A stretch of DNA of 64,000 nucleotides from Nibrella saemangeumensis (lineage in GTDB: Bacteria > Bacteroidota > Bacteroidia > Cytophagales > Spirosomataceae), in contig NZ_BAABHD010000021.1 in the NCBI RefSeq assembly GCF_039541915.1, positions 238,594 through 302,593 on the forward strand, in the 5' to 3' direction. Under the pieces are notes generated by a model that worked only from the letters and a program-made list of their open reading frames with translations, was not told where the DNA came from and did not search any database. The position numbers and the translations under genes were made by a program. Below, one piece after another: positions 33,355-41,340 of this stretch; the first letter of the stretch is position 1; every line of letters begins with the position of its first letter.

Positions 33355-36075
33355 TTACTTATTCATGGGCGTTTTGGTGCTTTTCTCCATACGGGCCATG
33401 ATGTTTTGTGCCCGAGCTAACGCTTTCATGTAGTGATTCTGCACTTTCTGGGCATTTTCAACGGTCGGGTTGCTGAAGAATTCGCCGAGTAACGGATACT
33501 GCTTCAGATCCACTCCCTGATTAGCCGCATATTCCTGGGCAGCTTTCATGGCTTCATTTACGTTGTTATACTTAGCCCTCTGCAAATTTTCACCCACGGT
33601 TTCCCGGATAGGTGGTGCTGTCGTGTAATCCATGGCGATTGAGGTGGCTTTCTGGCCTACCGCATACAACATGGGCTTATACTCCGGAACCGCTTTTTGC
33701 AGGGCAAGCTGCATGGTATTCATTAGCGCCTGCATCTGCTCAATCATACCTGCCATATCATTGGCGTTGATGCCGACGGCGGTATTAATGTAGTTGAATA
33801 ATTTTTTAGGGTCCGATTCTGACCAGGCAACGCCAATGATTCGTGCGAAATCCCGGGCTTTCATGTCGGCCGGTGCCAGTGCCGTAGCCATACCGTCACC
33901 ATTTCCGGACGGTAAGATATAATCTCCTTTGCAGACCCGTCCGACAACTTTAACGGGCACCTGCCCCATAAAAGCTACTTTGGTATATTGATTCTCCTTT
34001 CCGGCTTCGGGCATACCCCCGATGACCGCCGGTTTGTGGGAAACAACCATAAATTTCTCCGCGTCGACATAGTTCTTCGAGATGGCTCCTCCCACAACGC
34101 CTACCACATCACCGTAGGTCAACGATTCCTTGAGGTCGGCTTTTTGCAGCCACTCGGCATAATCGGCTCCGCCGGACTCGTAACCAACGCCGGCCGGAGA
34201 GGTTTGCTCGTTGTAGGCGATGTAACCTCCTAGCTGAATCCCCCCAATAATAACGTCAACTGAACTCCAGAAAACATCATCGCAATCGCCGAATATACCA
34301 ATACCCGCACCGCACGCAATGGCATTCGTCGTCAGACGGATGATGTTATCAATTAACGTCAATGTTAACTGAAAAGCCCCAAACGCATAGTTTGTATTGA
34401 AATAATTGCTGGCGCCGGTGGGTACGTTGGCGGCCACCTCCTGATCACGATCCTGGGAGGCATCATCACTGCCTTCGCCAACGACATTATTCACAGCGCT
34501 CCGGAGGCCGTCGGCCATGCCTTCAAACCCTTCAATACGGCCCGATGGCGTTCCCTCGCCATTCATGAACATCATGTAATTATTGCCCCGCTTCGGTTTT
34601 GAACTGGACAATTTTACAACGATACCCTGTTCGTTTCCCGTCACTCTGAGTGGATAGCTATCGTAATTATCTTCGGCATTTCCCACATTTGCGGTAATGG
34701 TGACTTGCCCATTCAGCGCCGATGTTTGATCGACAGTAAGAATACCCGTTAGATGAGTCGGACTACCATTATTAACTGTAAGCGCACTGTTCAGATTGGT
34801 AGCGCCATCAACTACCAGCGTACTTTTCAGCGTGGTAGCCCCATCCGCATTTAAGGTGTTTTTCAGATCTGTAGCGCCATCAACCGCTAAGGTACTCTTT
34901 AGCGTGGTAGCCCCGTCGGCATTCAACGTGTTCTTGAGATCAGTGGCCCCGTCTACCCGTAAGGTGTTTTTCAGGACGGTTGCGCCGTCAACGTCAAGCG
35001 TGTTTTTCAGGGTAGTAGCGCCGTCGGCGTTTAAGGTGCTATTCAGATCAGTCGCCCCATCAACCGTTAAGGTATTCTTCAGAGTAGTCGCTCCATCTAC
35101 ATTCAGCGTGTTGTTCAGGTCCGTAGCGCCATCAACGATCAGCGTATTTCTCAGACGCGTCGCACCATCCACATCCAGTATACCCGTCAACTTAGTGGGC
35201 GATTGGTTATTGACCGAAAGGCTGCTGTTCAGGTTCGTGGTGCCGTCAACGACCAGCGTGCTTTTGAGCAGCGTCGCCAGATCAACGGTCAAAATGCCGG
35301 TTAGGTAGGTCGGACTAAGCCGCTCTACCGTGAGAGGACCATAATTGATGGTTTGACCACCAGTTCCCTTATTCAGGTAAACACTTCGCTCTACATTCAG
35401 ATCCCTCCCTATATTGACATCTTTGCCCACATTCAGCGTATTGGCAATGTTGATGTCGCCATCCCGGGTGATTTTGAGCCGCTCGATGTTGTTAGTAGTC
35501 ATGATCAGGCCCATGTAATCGGTTGTTCCCAACTTATCTTTAGTCTCATTAGTAGTTGAGTTCCCGAACAGATTCCAGGCCTGGGCCGGGACCCCATCCG
35601 TAACCGATGGTTGCGGCCCCGCAGCCACCCGTGCCACCGGATTGGTCTTACTGCCTACCAGTTCAGAGGCCGTAGCCGCATGAATGGCATAAGGAACCGC
35701 CAGCAGCTTACTGCTGCTCAGCGTAGCAAAGCTGCTCATGCCTTTATCCCGGATGGCGACTTCCATCCAGATGTCCTCACTACTCCACGGAATAGCGTTA
35801 AAAGCGCCGTTACCTGCGATGCCCTCCCCGATGGTGAGGGTAAATAAACCAAACTGATTGGTGGTCACCGTATGAGTTTCACTGTAATGAATCTGCCCGT
35901 TTTTCGACTGGTAGCTTAACAGGGTTATTTTCAGGGTTATTTCCTGGTTGGCCATAACAGTCCCGGTCAGATTGCGGGCAACTGCCTGATACTTCATACC
36001 CCTGGGTACTAACTGGCCATACGTTAGCGACCAGACAAGCAGATTTAATAGTAGAATGGTATATAGTTTTTTCAT
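33355..36075 (-). CDS. fibre-like surface protein with 12-residue repeats and a YAEW-type C-terminal domain
   Basis: A 906-residue protein with signal peptide (ending TYGQ) and an N-terminal beta domain common in Bacteroidota fibre proteins (VPRGMKYQAVARNLTG). Residues ~260-440 hold about twelve tandem 12-residue units of the type VDGATDLKNTLN, which would form a regular beta-helix or trimeric shaft. Later comes a domain beginning GADYAEWLQKADLKESL with MVVSHKPAVIGG, reminiscent of the G2/intramolecular-chaperone-type C-terminal domains of tail fibres, and a helical end of ~150 residues. It follows a T9SS-sorted protein by 19 bp in one operon. No own T9SS domain is visible, so its export route is open. 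Confidence 0.8.
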   Translation of the reverse strand: MKKLYTILLLNLLVWSLTYGQLVPRGMKYQAVARNLTGTVMANQEITLKITLLSYQSKNGQIHYSETHTVTTNQFGLFTLTIGEGIAGNGAFNAIPWSSEDIWMEVAIRDKGMSSFATLSSSKLLAVPYAIHAATASELVGSKTNPVARVAAGPQPSVTDGVPAQAWNLFGNSTTNETKDKLGTTDYMGLIMTTNNIERLKITRDGDINIANTLNVGKDVNIGRDLNVERSVYLNKGTGGQTINYGPLTVERLSPTYLTGILTVDLATLLKSTLVVDGTTNLNSSLSVNNQSPTKLTGILDVDGATRLRNTLIVDGATDLNNTLNVDGATTLKNTLTVDGATDLNSTLNADGATTLKNTLDVDGATVLKNTLRVDGATDLKNTLNADGATTLKSTLAVDGATDLKNTLNADGATTLKSTLVVDGATNLNSALTVNNGSPTHLTGILTVDQTSALNGQVTITANVGNAEDNYDSYPLRVTGNEQGIVVKLSSSKPKRGNNYMMFMNGEGTPSGRIEGFEGMADGLRSAVNNVVGEGSDDASQDRDQEVAANVPTGASNYFNTNYAFGAFQLTLTLIDNIIRLTTNAIACGAGIGIFGDCDDVFWSSVDVIIGGIQLGGYIAYNEQTSPAGVGYESGGADYAEWLQKADLKESLTYGDVVGVVGGAISKNYVDAEKFMVVSHKPAVIGGMPEAGKENQYTKVAFMGQVPVKVVGRVCKGDYILPSGNGDGMATALAPADMKARDFARIIGVAWSESDPKKLFNYINTAVGINANDMAGMIEQMQALMNTMQLALQKAVPEYKPMLYAVGQKATSIAMDYTTAPPIRETVGENLQRAKYNNVNEAMKAAQEYAANQGVDLKQYPLLGEFFSNPTVENAQKVQNHYMKALARAQNIMARMEKSTKTPMNK
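34790..35200 (-). repeat. 36-bp tandem repeats coding for 12-residue units
   Basis: About eleven consecutive DGAT-containing units alternate in two subtypes (VDGATDLKNTLN and ADGATTLKSTLV) with silent differences between copies. The alternation suggests that the array grew by duplication of a 72-bp pair. Copy number is likely to vary between strains. Confidence 0.85.
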
Positions 36076-36094
36076 GGTGTTGATTGAGTAAGGG

Positions 36095-36586
36095 TTACTG
36101 TTTAACTACTTTGACCGTTCTAGCAGGTCGGCCCTCAGGGGTGGCAACCTGCAGGATGTATACACCCGCCGGCAGATCTTTCATATCCACCTGTAAGGCG
36201 TCTAAGCGGCCCTCGGCCGGCTTACTGTATAAAGTACGACCCGTCAGGTCCGTGAGATTGAGTTGGAACCTGGTATCCTCCGCTGCTTCAATAGCAATGT
36301 TCAGTACGGCTACTACCGGATTGGGTGAAATTCGGATGCGGTAAGGCGAAGCAAGCTGAGGTAACTCCTCAACACTCAACATAGGTTGGTGAAAACCCTG
36401 AGTGTAAATGCGATCGGGACGTGAAACAGTCTCAACGAAGGTTTCGCCCAATGTCCATTCCAGGGCCAGCTGACTGTTCTGGTCATAGCCCCCGGCATTC
36501 GCCACCACGCTCGGCATCAGGCGCTGGGCCATACCAAGGGCAGGCAATCCAAGACCGATTAAGAGTGGAATTACAGTTTTTTTCAT
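36095..36586 (-). CDS. small protein with T9SS type A sorting domain
   Basis: A 163-residue protein: signal peptide ending GMAQ, a short N-terminal region with LALEWTLGETFVETV...YTQGFHQPML, a motif that commonly precedes sorting domains in Bacteroidota, and a C-terminal sorting domain (ISPNPVVAVLNIAIE, LTDLTGRTLY, DLPAGVYILQV, KVVKQ). The sorting domain directs export across the outer membrane by the Por/type IX system. Almost nothing remains between signal and sorting domain, so the protein may be an adaptor or anchor for the fibre protein encoded just downstream. Confidence 0.9.
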   Translation of the reverse strand: MKKTVIPLLIGLGLPALGMAQRLMPSVVANAGGYDQNSQLALEWTLGETFVETVSRPDRIYTQGFHQPMLSVEELPQLASPYRIRISPNPVVAVLNIAIEAAEDTRFQLNLTDLTGRTLYSKPAEGRLDALQVDMKDLPAGVYILQVATPEGRPARTVKVVKQ

Positions 36587-36719
36587 GCAGGTAAATGTTT
36601 AGTTGAGTATTAGCCAAAGCTCTGGATAAAGCAAAGGAAACAGCAACCAAAACAGATTACCTAATTTGAGGGATGGACAAAACTATGGACAAAAAACTAT
36701 TTGGTTGTTAATTAGGAAG

Positions 36720-37301
36720 TTACGACCGGACCTCTCCGTTGGCTAAGAGGGCAACCAGCGTTGATTGAGCGTTATCGCCCAGCTTTTTGAGCATCCTGTA
36801 CTTGGTTTTATGGATGGATTCGGGCGAGATGCCCAGCATTCGGCTCATCTGACCGGTGTCGATGCGGAGTTTCAACAAAGCCAGCAGGCGCACTTCGGCT
36901 CTGGTTAAATCAGGATGACGGTTCCGAAGGGTAGAAAAAAAACCGGGATGGACATCTTCAAAGAGGGACTTGAACTGCTGCCAGTCGGCGTCGGTCAGAA
37001 TGACTCGGTTCAACAAACCCTCGATCGATGGGTTCGGACTAATCGGGGGCTCCACCTGGTTGAGCTCCGCCGAAATGGATTCAATAAGCTGGTTCTTCTC
37101 CTGAAGGTGGGTCATGTACTGGACCAGCAGTTGTTCGGCTCGCTGCTGTTGCTCCAGCAAAACCTGTTTTTCCTGCAGACGTTTCCGCTGATTCTGCCGA
37201 AAGGCGTACCATCCAGCCAGCACCAGCAGCAGGGCAGCAATCAGAATGATGTTACGCACCAAGGGCATTTTTCTTATCAGCCTCCAGACGAAAAACTTCA
37301 T
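36720..37301 (-). CDS. membrane-anchored LuxR-type HTH protein (3' half of a split TPR-HTH regulator)
   Basis: Reading from ATG 37268 (MPLVRNIILI) or the longer MKFFVW start at 37301, this frame encodes one membrane span, a coiled coil of ~50 residues, a linker and a C-terminal LuxR/GerE-like HTH (HPDLTRAEVRLLALLKLRIDTGQMSRMLGIS ... KTKYRMLKKLG). In Bacteroidota this is the usual C-terminal half of a single TPR-TM-coil-HTH protein. Here the TPR half lies upstream in the next frame and overlaps. Joining the frames needs removal of one A in the run AAAAA at 37272-37268 (minus strand). Without the TPR sensor the HTH part would be an anchored DNA-binding fragment. Confidence 0.75.
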   Translation of the reverse strand: MKFFVWRLIRKMPLVRNIILIAALLLVLAGWYAFRQNQRKRLQEKQVLLEQQQRAEQLLVQYMTHLQEKNQLIESISAELNQVEPPISPNPSIEGLLNRVILTDADWQQFKSLFEDVHPGFFSTLRNRHPDLTRAEVRLLALLKLRIDTGQMSRMLGISPESIHKTKYRMLKKLGDNAQSTLVALLANGEVRS

Positions 37302-38478
37302 TTAGGTACCGCTCAGCGTTGATCTGCATTTGGTTAGCCGCTACCAGACGGCTGTTAAACAAGGCCCGCATGGATGTTTCCAGATGCCGGGTCGAGTCCA
37401 GGTAAATTGTTGCCAGGCGGTAATCTCCTGTCTTCTTATAATACCTGGTCTGCGCCTGATAGTACTGAAGGTCATAATCCGACCAGGGGCGGTTGGTAAA
37501 CAACTGTGTCGAGCGGTCGATGTAGGTCCTGGCTTTACGGGTACTGTCCAGGTCCAGCAGCGCCTGAGCCAGGTAGAGGGCGGTCAGGGCGGCATTCTCG
37601 GGCACGTGGTTCTCGGGAATGGGCTGCCAGCTAAACCGATAGCCGTTATAGAGGTAAGGCAGCGCCGGCTCAGGCCTACCCTGAAGTAGCAGCAGGTGAC
37701 CCAGATTAGTATTGGCGATGGCCACATAGGCAGAGTCGCCATACCGGCCGGCCAGGCTCAGGGTTTTGGCAAAATAGGCCTGTGCCTGCGGAAACCTGCG
37801 CAGGTGCTGGTAGCTCAGGCCTACAGTATTGTGGGCGGTAGTCTCCGCCCGCCTAACCCAGGGCGGGTAGCGGAAAGAGGCCAACATGTAGCGGATGCAG
37901 ATGGCATACTCACCAAAGAAATAGTACCGGCCGCCTAACCCGGAGAGGTACTCGCTGATTTCAGGAATACGATCGTAGCCAATCTGTTCAAAGGCTTGCT
38001 GGGCACGCAGCAACCAGCGAAACCCCTCGTCGAACCGTTGCTCTTCGAAGTAGTAGAAGCCCCGTTGATACCAATACGAAGCCTTAACTACGGGTACCGG
38101 GCATTGGTCAAAGTAGGATTGGGCCGAATCTAACACGACCGACGGCTTTTTTGCCTCAGCAAGCAGCGTATGCCGAAACAGGATCTTATTGAGTTGGGCG
38201 TACCAGAACAGGCGGTCGTCGCTCCGTTTTTCGGCAAAGGCAGCCAGCCGGTCGAGTTGGGCAAATACGCGGGTAGAGTCGCGGGCTCGCAGGTATGGAG
38301 GGTGACTAATGGCAAAATAAGGCGCATGCTGCCACAGGCGCAGAACCTGCCTATCGGGCGGGAGCCGAAAGAGCGTGTCTACCTGCGCTCCAGCCGTCTG
38401 GACCAGCAGCCAGGCAATTGATAATATACAGGTACACCTGCCGTGTATTTGGGAAAAGTTTTTCGTAACGATCTTCAG
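37252..38478 (-). CDS. TPR sensor half of the split TPR-HTH regulator; no ordinary start codon
   Basis: The frame is open from a stop at 38508-38506 and reads a signal-like segment (TCILSIAWLLVQTAGAQ), DTLFRLPPDR and then several TPR repeats (for example YWYQRGFYYFEEQRFDEGFRWLL, ETTAHNTVGLSYQHLRRFPQAQAYFAKTLSLAG). It stops right after DKKNALGA at 37252, in the position where the membrane span should begin. There is no ATG, and only late GTG (38136), before the repeats; the best candidate is CTG at 38478 (LKIVTKNFSQ). The coordinates therefore carry an uncertain start. Together with the frameshift downstream this suggests a decaying gene or two sequence errors. Confidence 0.55.
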   Translation of the reverse strand: MKIVTKNFSQIHGRCTCILSIAWLLVQTAGAQVDTLFRLPPDRQVLRLWQHAPYFAISHPPYLRARDSTRVFAQLDRLAAFAEKRSDDRLFWYAQLNKILFRHTLLAEAKKPSVVLDSAQSYFDQCPVPVVKASYWYQRGFYYFEEQRFDEGFRWLLRAQQAFEQIGYDRIPEISEYLSGLGGRYYFFGEYAICIRYMLASFRYPPWVRRAETTAHNTVGLSYQHLRRFPQAQAYFAKTLSLAGRYGDSAYVAIANTNLGHLLLLQGRPEPALPYLYNGYRFSWQPIPENHVPENAALTALYLAQALLDLDSTRKARTYIDRSTQLFTNRPWSDYDLQYYQAQTRYYKKTGDYRLATIYLDSTRHLETSMRALFNSRLVAANQMQINAERYLNEVFRLEADKKNALGA

Positions 38479-38668
38479 GATTAGGTACGCATCATCAGGA
38501 ACAAACTACCGAAGTATTACATATGAGAACCAAATAGTTAAAAGTAGCTCGTTATTCGCTAACTACCAACTTATACAATGAGAATATAGAGCCGTTATCC
38601 GGAGCGTCATTAAGCTCCCATAGAGCTTCTTGCCCGCGCTGACACATTGTCCGCCCCCGAACGCGCTC

Positions 38669-38684
38669 TGTCCATTTACGGACA
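38669..38684. promoter_or_regulatory. palindromic site TGTCC-N6-GGACA upstream of the FtsX permease gene
   Basis: Same five-base inverted repeat and six-base spacing (centre ATTTAC) as the two sites at 7113 and 7144. Its centre is about 87 bases before the start predicted from the -24/-12 element, the normal distance for a sigma-54 activator. Confidence 0.5.
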
Positions 38685-38736
38685 AACTCCTCAACCTCTC
38701 TCCTCCGTTGCAAGGCATAAACACAGTAATTACCAT

Positions 38737-38753
38737 TTGGCATTACATTTGGG
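38737..38753 (+). promoter_or_regulatory. candidate sigma-54 promoter of the FtsX permease gene
   Basis: TTGGCATTACATTTGGG has GG at 38739-38740 and, ten bases later, GG at 38751-38752 (consensus GG-N10-GC). The -24 part TTGGCA is exact; the -12 part is TTTGG instead of TTTGC. Transcription would begin at about 38763, leaving an 86-base leader before ATG 38849. The same stretch holds TACATTTG (38744-38751), so a housekeeping -7 box is an alternative reading, though no -33 box lies 19 bp upstream. Confidence 0.45.
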
Positions 38754-38848
38754 CTCTATTCATAGTCTTCTCAGCCGACCCGACCGAGACGCGGAGAAAA
38801 ATCACCCAGTGCATGGTTTCATAGACCTGTTGGTAAACCCCTGGCCCT

Positions 38849-41242
38849 ATGCTCCACAACTACCTCAAAATCGCCTTCCGCAACCTCTGGAAGAATCGCA
38901 CGTTCAGCCTTATCAATGTGTTCGGACTGGCCGTCGGGCTGACCGTCTGCCTGCTGATCGGCCTGTTCATTGCCGACGAACTGAGCTACGACCGTTACCA
39001 TACCAATGCCCACCGCATTGTGCGGGTAGTCAATCACTTTCAGTGGGAAGGCAACCAGATCGACGCAGCCTCGACCTCGGGACCGTATGCGCCGACCCTG
39101 AAGGCGGAGTTTCCGGAGGTGGAACAGGCCGTACGTATCCTCAGCGAAGGGGGCGAATACTTAAAAGCGAGCGGTGAACCGGTAAAGAGCGTGGTAGTTT
39201 ATGCGGACTCGGGTTTCTTCGAGATGTTCAGCTATCCGTTTCTGGCAGGCGACCCGGCGCGGGCACTGGATGCGCCCAACTCAATGGTACTCACCCGCTC
39301 GGTAGCGGAAAGCCTGTATGGTGACGCGGCTAAGGCGTATGGCCAGACTATTCACATTCAGAATAGTCCCGATTATCTGATTACAGGCGTCATTAGTGAC
39401 CCGCCCCGGCAGTCCCATTTTCAGTTTGGCGCCGTGGGTTCCCTAAACACAAGTGCCGGTTTTCTGAAGGAGTGGCAGAATTTTTCCCTATACACCTATC
39501 TGCTGCTTCGGGAAGGCTACGATCCAGCGCGGTTACAGGCCAAAATGCCGGCTTTCTACCAAAAGCACCTGAATATGATGGGCGTTACCGCTCATCTGGA
39601 ACTGCAACGGCTGACGTCGATCCACCTGCACTCACACCTGGTCAATGAACTGTCGGCCAATGCCGATGTGCGTTACCTCTACCTGTTTGCGGCCGTAGGC
39701 GCCATTATTCTGCTGCTGGCCGGCATCAACTACGTCAACCTCACCACGGCGCAGTCGGCCATGCGGGCGAGGGAGATTGGGATTCGGAAGGTGGTGGGCT
39801 CGCAGCGTAGTCAGTTGGTTGCTCAGTTCCTGACCGAATCACTCCTGCTGGCCGCACTTGCGCAGGTGGTGTGCGTGCAACTGCTGGAACTGGCCTTGCC
39901 CCTGGTCAACCAGCTAACGGGTAAGTCGTTGCAGGGGGTAGTCGAGGGCAATACGCTGCTCATCGGCGGGCTGATCGGCCTGACGTTGCTGACTGGTTTG
40001 CTGAGTGGCTTATACCCGGCGTTTGTGCTGTCGGGATTTGCTCCGGTGCGGGTGCTCAAATCGCGCTTTGGCGCGAGCGCCGGGCGGGGCACGTTTCGCA
40101 AAACGCTGGTGGTTGCGCAGTTTTCGGTATCCATTGCCCTGATTGCCGCCACGCTGGTCGTATACGCCCAGATGCAGTTCGTCTCGACCCGAAGCCTGGG
40201 TTTCACCAACGCACCGGTGGTGGGTGTCCGCGTACCCGACTACGCCATGCGCAATCGCGTCGACGCATTTAAAACCCAACTGCTGCGTAATCCCAATATT
40301 CTCCAGGCTTCCGCTACCACCAATCCGCTGGGCAAAGACGACCTGGGTATGGGGGGCGTCTTTCTGGAACGAAACAACCAGAAGCCTTCCCGGACCGATA
40401 TGACCCACATCCTGGGTATTGATCCCGCCTATGTATCGACCATGCAGCTCCGGCTGACGGCGGGCCGGGATTTCAGAGCGGGCAACGGAGCCGACTCGTT
40501 GCGGTCGGTACTGGTCAACGAAACACTAGTCCGTAAGGCCGGCTGGCAGAACCCCATCGGCAGGCGCATCTGGTTTCTGCCGGCCGATGAGAAAGCACCG
40601 CTGCCGAAGCCGGTGGAGGTGGTAGGTGTTGTGGCCGACTTTCACGTAGCTTCCCTGCACCAGCCGATTGAGCCCGTTATCCTGACGCCTATCCGGAAAG
40701 CGGAGTCAGATAATCTGTTCCTGCGGCTGCGACCCGACAACCTGCCGGCGACGCTCGCCTATATTCAGCAGGTATTCAAAGAATTTGATCCGATCAATGT
40801 CTGCGAAACGTATTTTCTGGACCAGAACTACGCCCGGCAGTATGAGTCGGACCAGCGCCGGGGGCAGCTCTTTCTGGCGTCGGCGGGTCTGGCTATTTTC
40901 ATTGCCTGCCTGGGTTTGTTCGGCCTGGCCACCTTCACCGCCCAGCGACGTACCAAAGAGATCGGCATCCGGAAAGTGCTGGGAGCTTCCGTACCGAGCC
41001 TTGTTTCGATGCTCAGCGCCGACTTCCTCAAACTGGTCCTGATTGCCCTCCTCATTGCCACCCCCATCGCCTGGTACACTATGAATCGCTGGCTCCAGGA
41101 CTTTGCTTATAAAATCAGCATCGAGTGGTGGATGTTTGCCCTGGCCGGCCTGCTGGCCATCACCATTGCGCTCATTACCGTCTCTTTTCAGAGCGTAAAG
41201 GCGGCTCTGGCCAATCCGGTGAAGTCGTTGCGGGCGGAATAA
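38849..41242 (+). CDS. FtsX/MacB-type ABC transporter permease
   Basis: A 797-residue membrane protein starting MLHNYLKIAFRNLWKNRTFSLINVFGLAVGL, the standard start of the Bacteroidota FtsX-like permeases. It has eight predicted spans: one at the N-terminus, a MacB-like periplasmic domain (about 45-270), three spans (about 285-400), a second span set after ~430 with another periplasmic domain, and the C-terminal FtsX domain (QRRTKEIGIRKVLGASVPSLVSMLSADFLKLV). Family members work with a cytoplasmic ATPase as mechanotransmission machines exporting peptides or lipoproteins. No ATPase gene is adjacent. It stands alone with a probable sigma-54 promoter. Confidence 0.94.
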   Translation: MLHNYLKIAFRNLWKNRTFSLINVFGLAVGLTVCLLIGLFIADELSYDRYHTNAHRIVRVVNHFQWEGNQIDAASTSGPYAPTLKAEFPEVEQAVRILSEGGEYLKASGEPVKSVVVYADSGFFEMFSYPFLAGDPARALDAPNSMVLTRSVAESLYGDAAKAYGQTIHIQNSPDYLITGVISDPPRQSHFQFGAVGSLNTSAGFLKEWQNFSLYTYLLLREGYDPARLQAKMPAFYQKHLNMMGVTAHLELQRLTSIHLHSHLVNELSANADVRYLYLFAAVGAIILLLAGINYVNLTTAQSAMRAREIGIRKVVGSQRSQLVAQFLTESLLLAALAQVVCVQLLELALPLVNQLTGKSLQGVVEGNTLLIGGLIGLTLLTGLLSGLYPAFVLSGFAPVRVLKSRFGASAGRGTFRKTLVVAQFSVSIALIAATLVVYAQMQFVSTRSLGFTNAPVVGVRVPDYAMRNRVDAFKTQLLRNPNILQASATTNPLGKDDLGMGGVFLERNNQKPSRTDMTHILGIDPAYVSTMQLRLTAGRDFRAGNGADSLRSVLVNETLVRKAGWQNPIGRRIWFLPADEKAPLPKPVEVVGVVADFHVASLHQPIEPVILTPIRKAESDNLFLRLRPDNLPATLAYIQQVFKEFDPINVCETYFLDQNYARQYESDQRRGQLFLASAGLAIFIACLGLFGLATFTAQRRTKEIGIRKVLGASVPSLVSMLSADFLKLVLIALLIATPIAWYTMNRWLQDFAYKISIEWWMFALAGLLAITIALITVSFQSVKAALANPVKSLRAE

Positions 41243-41340
41243 GGGGGCAGGGGTGGCAGGGATGGCAGGAGTAGCAGGGAGCCTAGCTAACCAGGAAACT
41301 AATTTACCAATCAACTACCCCTTGCTACCCCTGCCCCCGC
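41243..41340. repeat. word-type inverted repeat between convergent genes
   Basis: Left arm is built from GGCAGGG-type words (41243-41281); right arm 41315-41340 (CTACCCCTTGCTACCCCTGC type) is the complement and overlaps the last codons of pncB. It begins right after the FtsX stop codon. Confidence 0.7.

Noticed and set aside
34796..35308. Open reading frame of 170 codons on the plus strand opposite the 12-residue repeats
   Set aside because: It is the antisense of the 36-bp repeat array; the codon phase of the repeats keeps the complement open. The minus-strand gene has the signal peptide and domains.
38130..38327. 65-codon minus-strand frame within the TPR gene
   Set aside because: Shadow frame; the frame in phase with the TPR repeats stays open through the same region and encodes a signal peptide.
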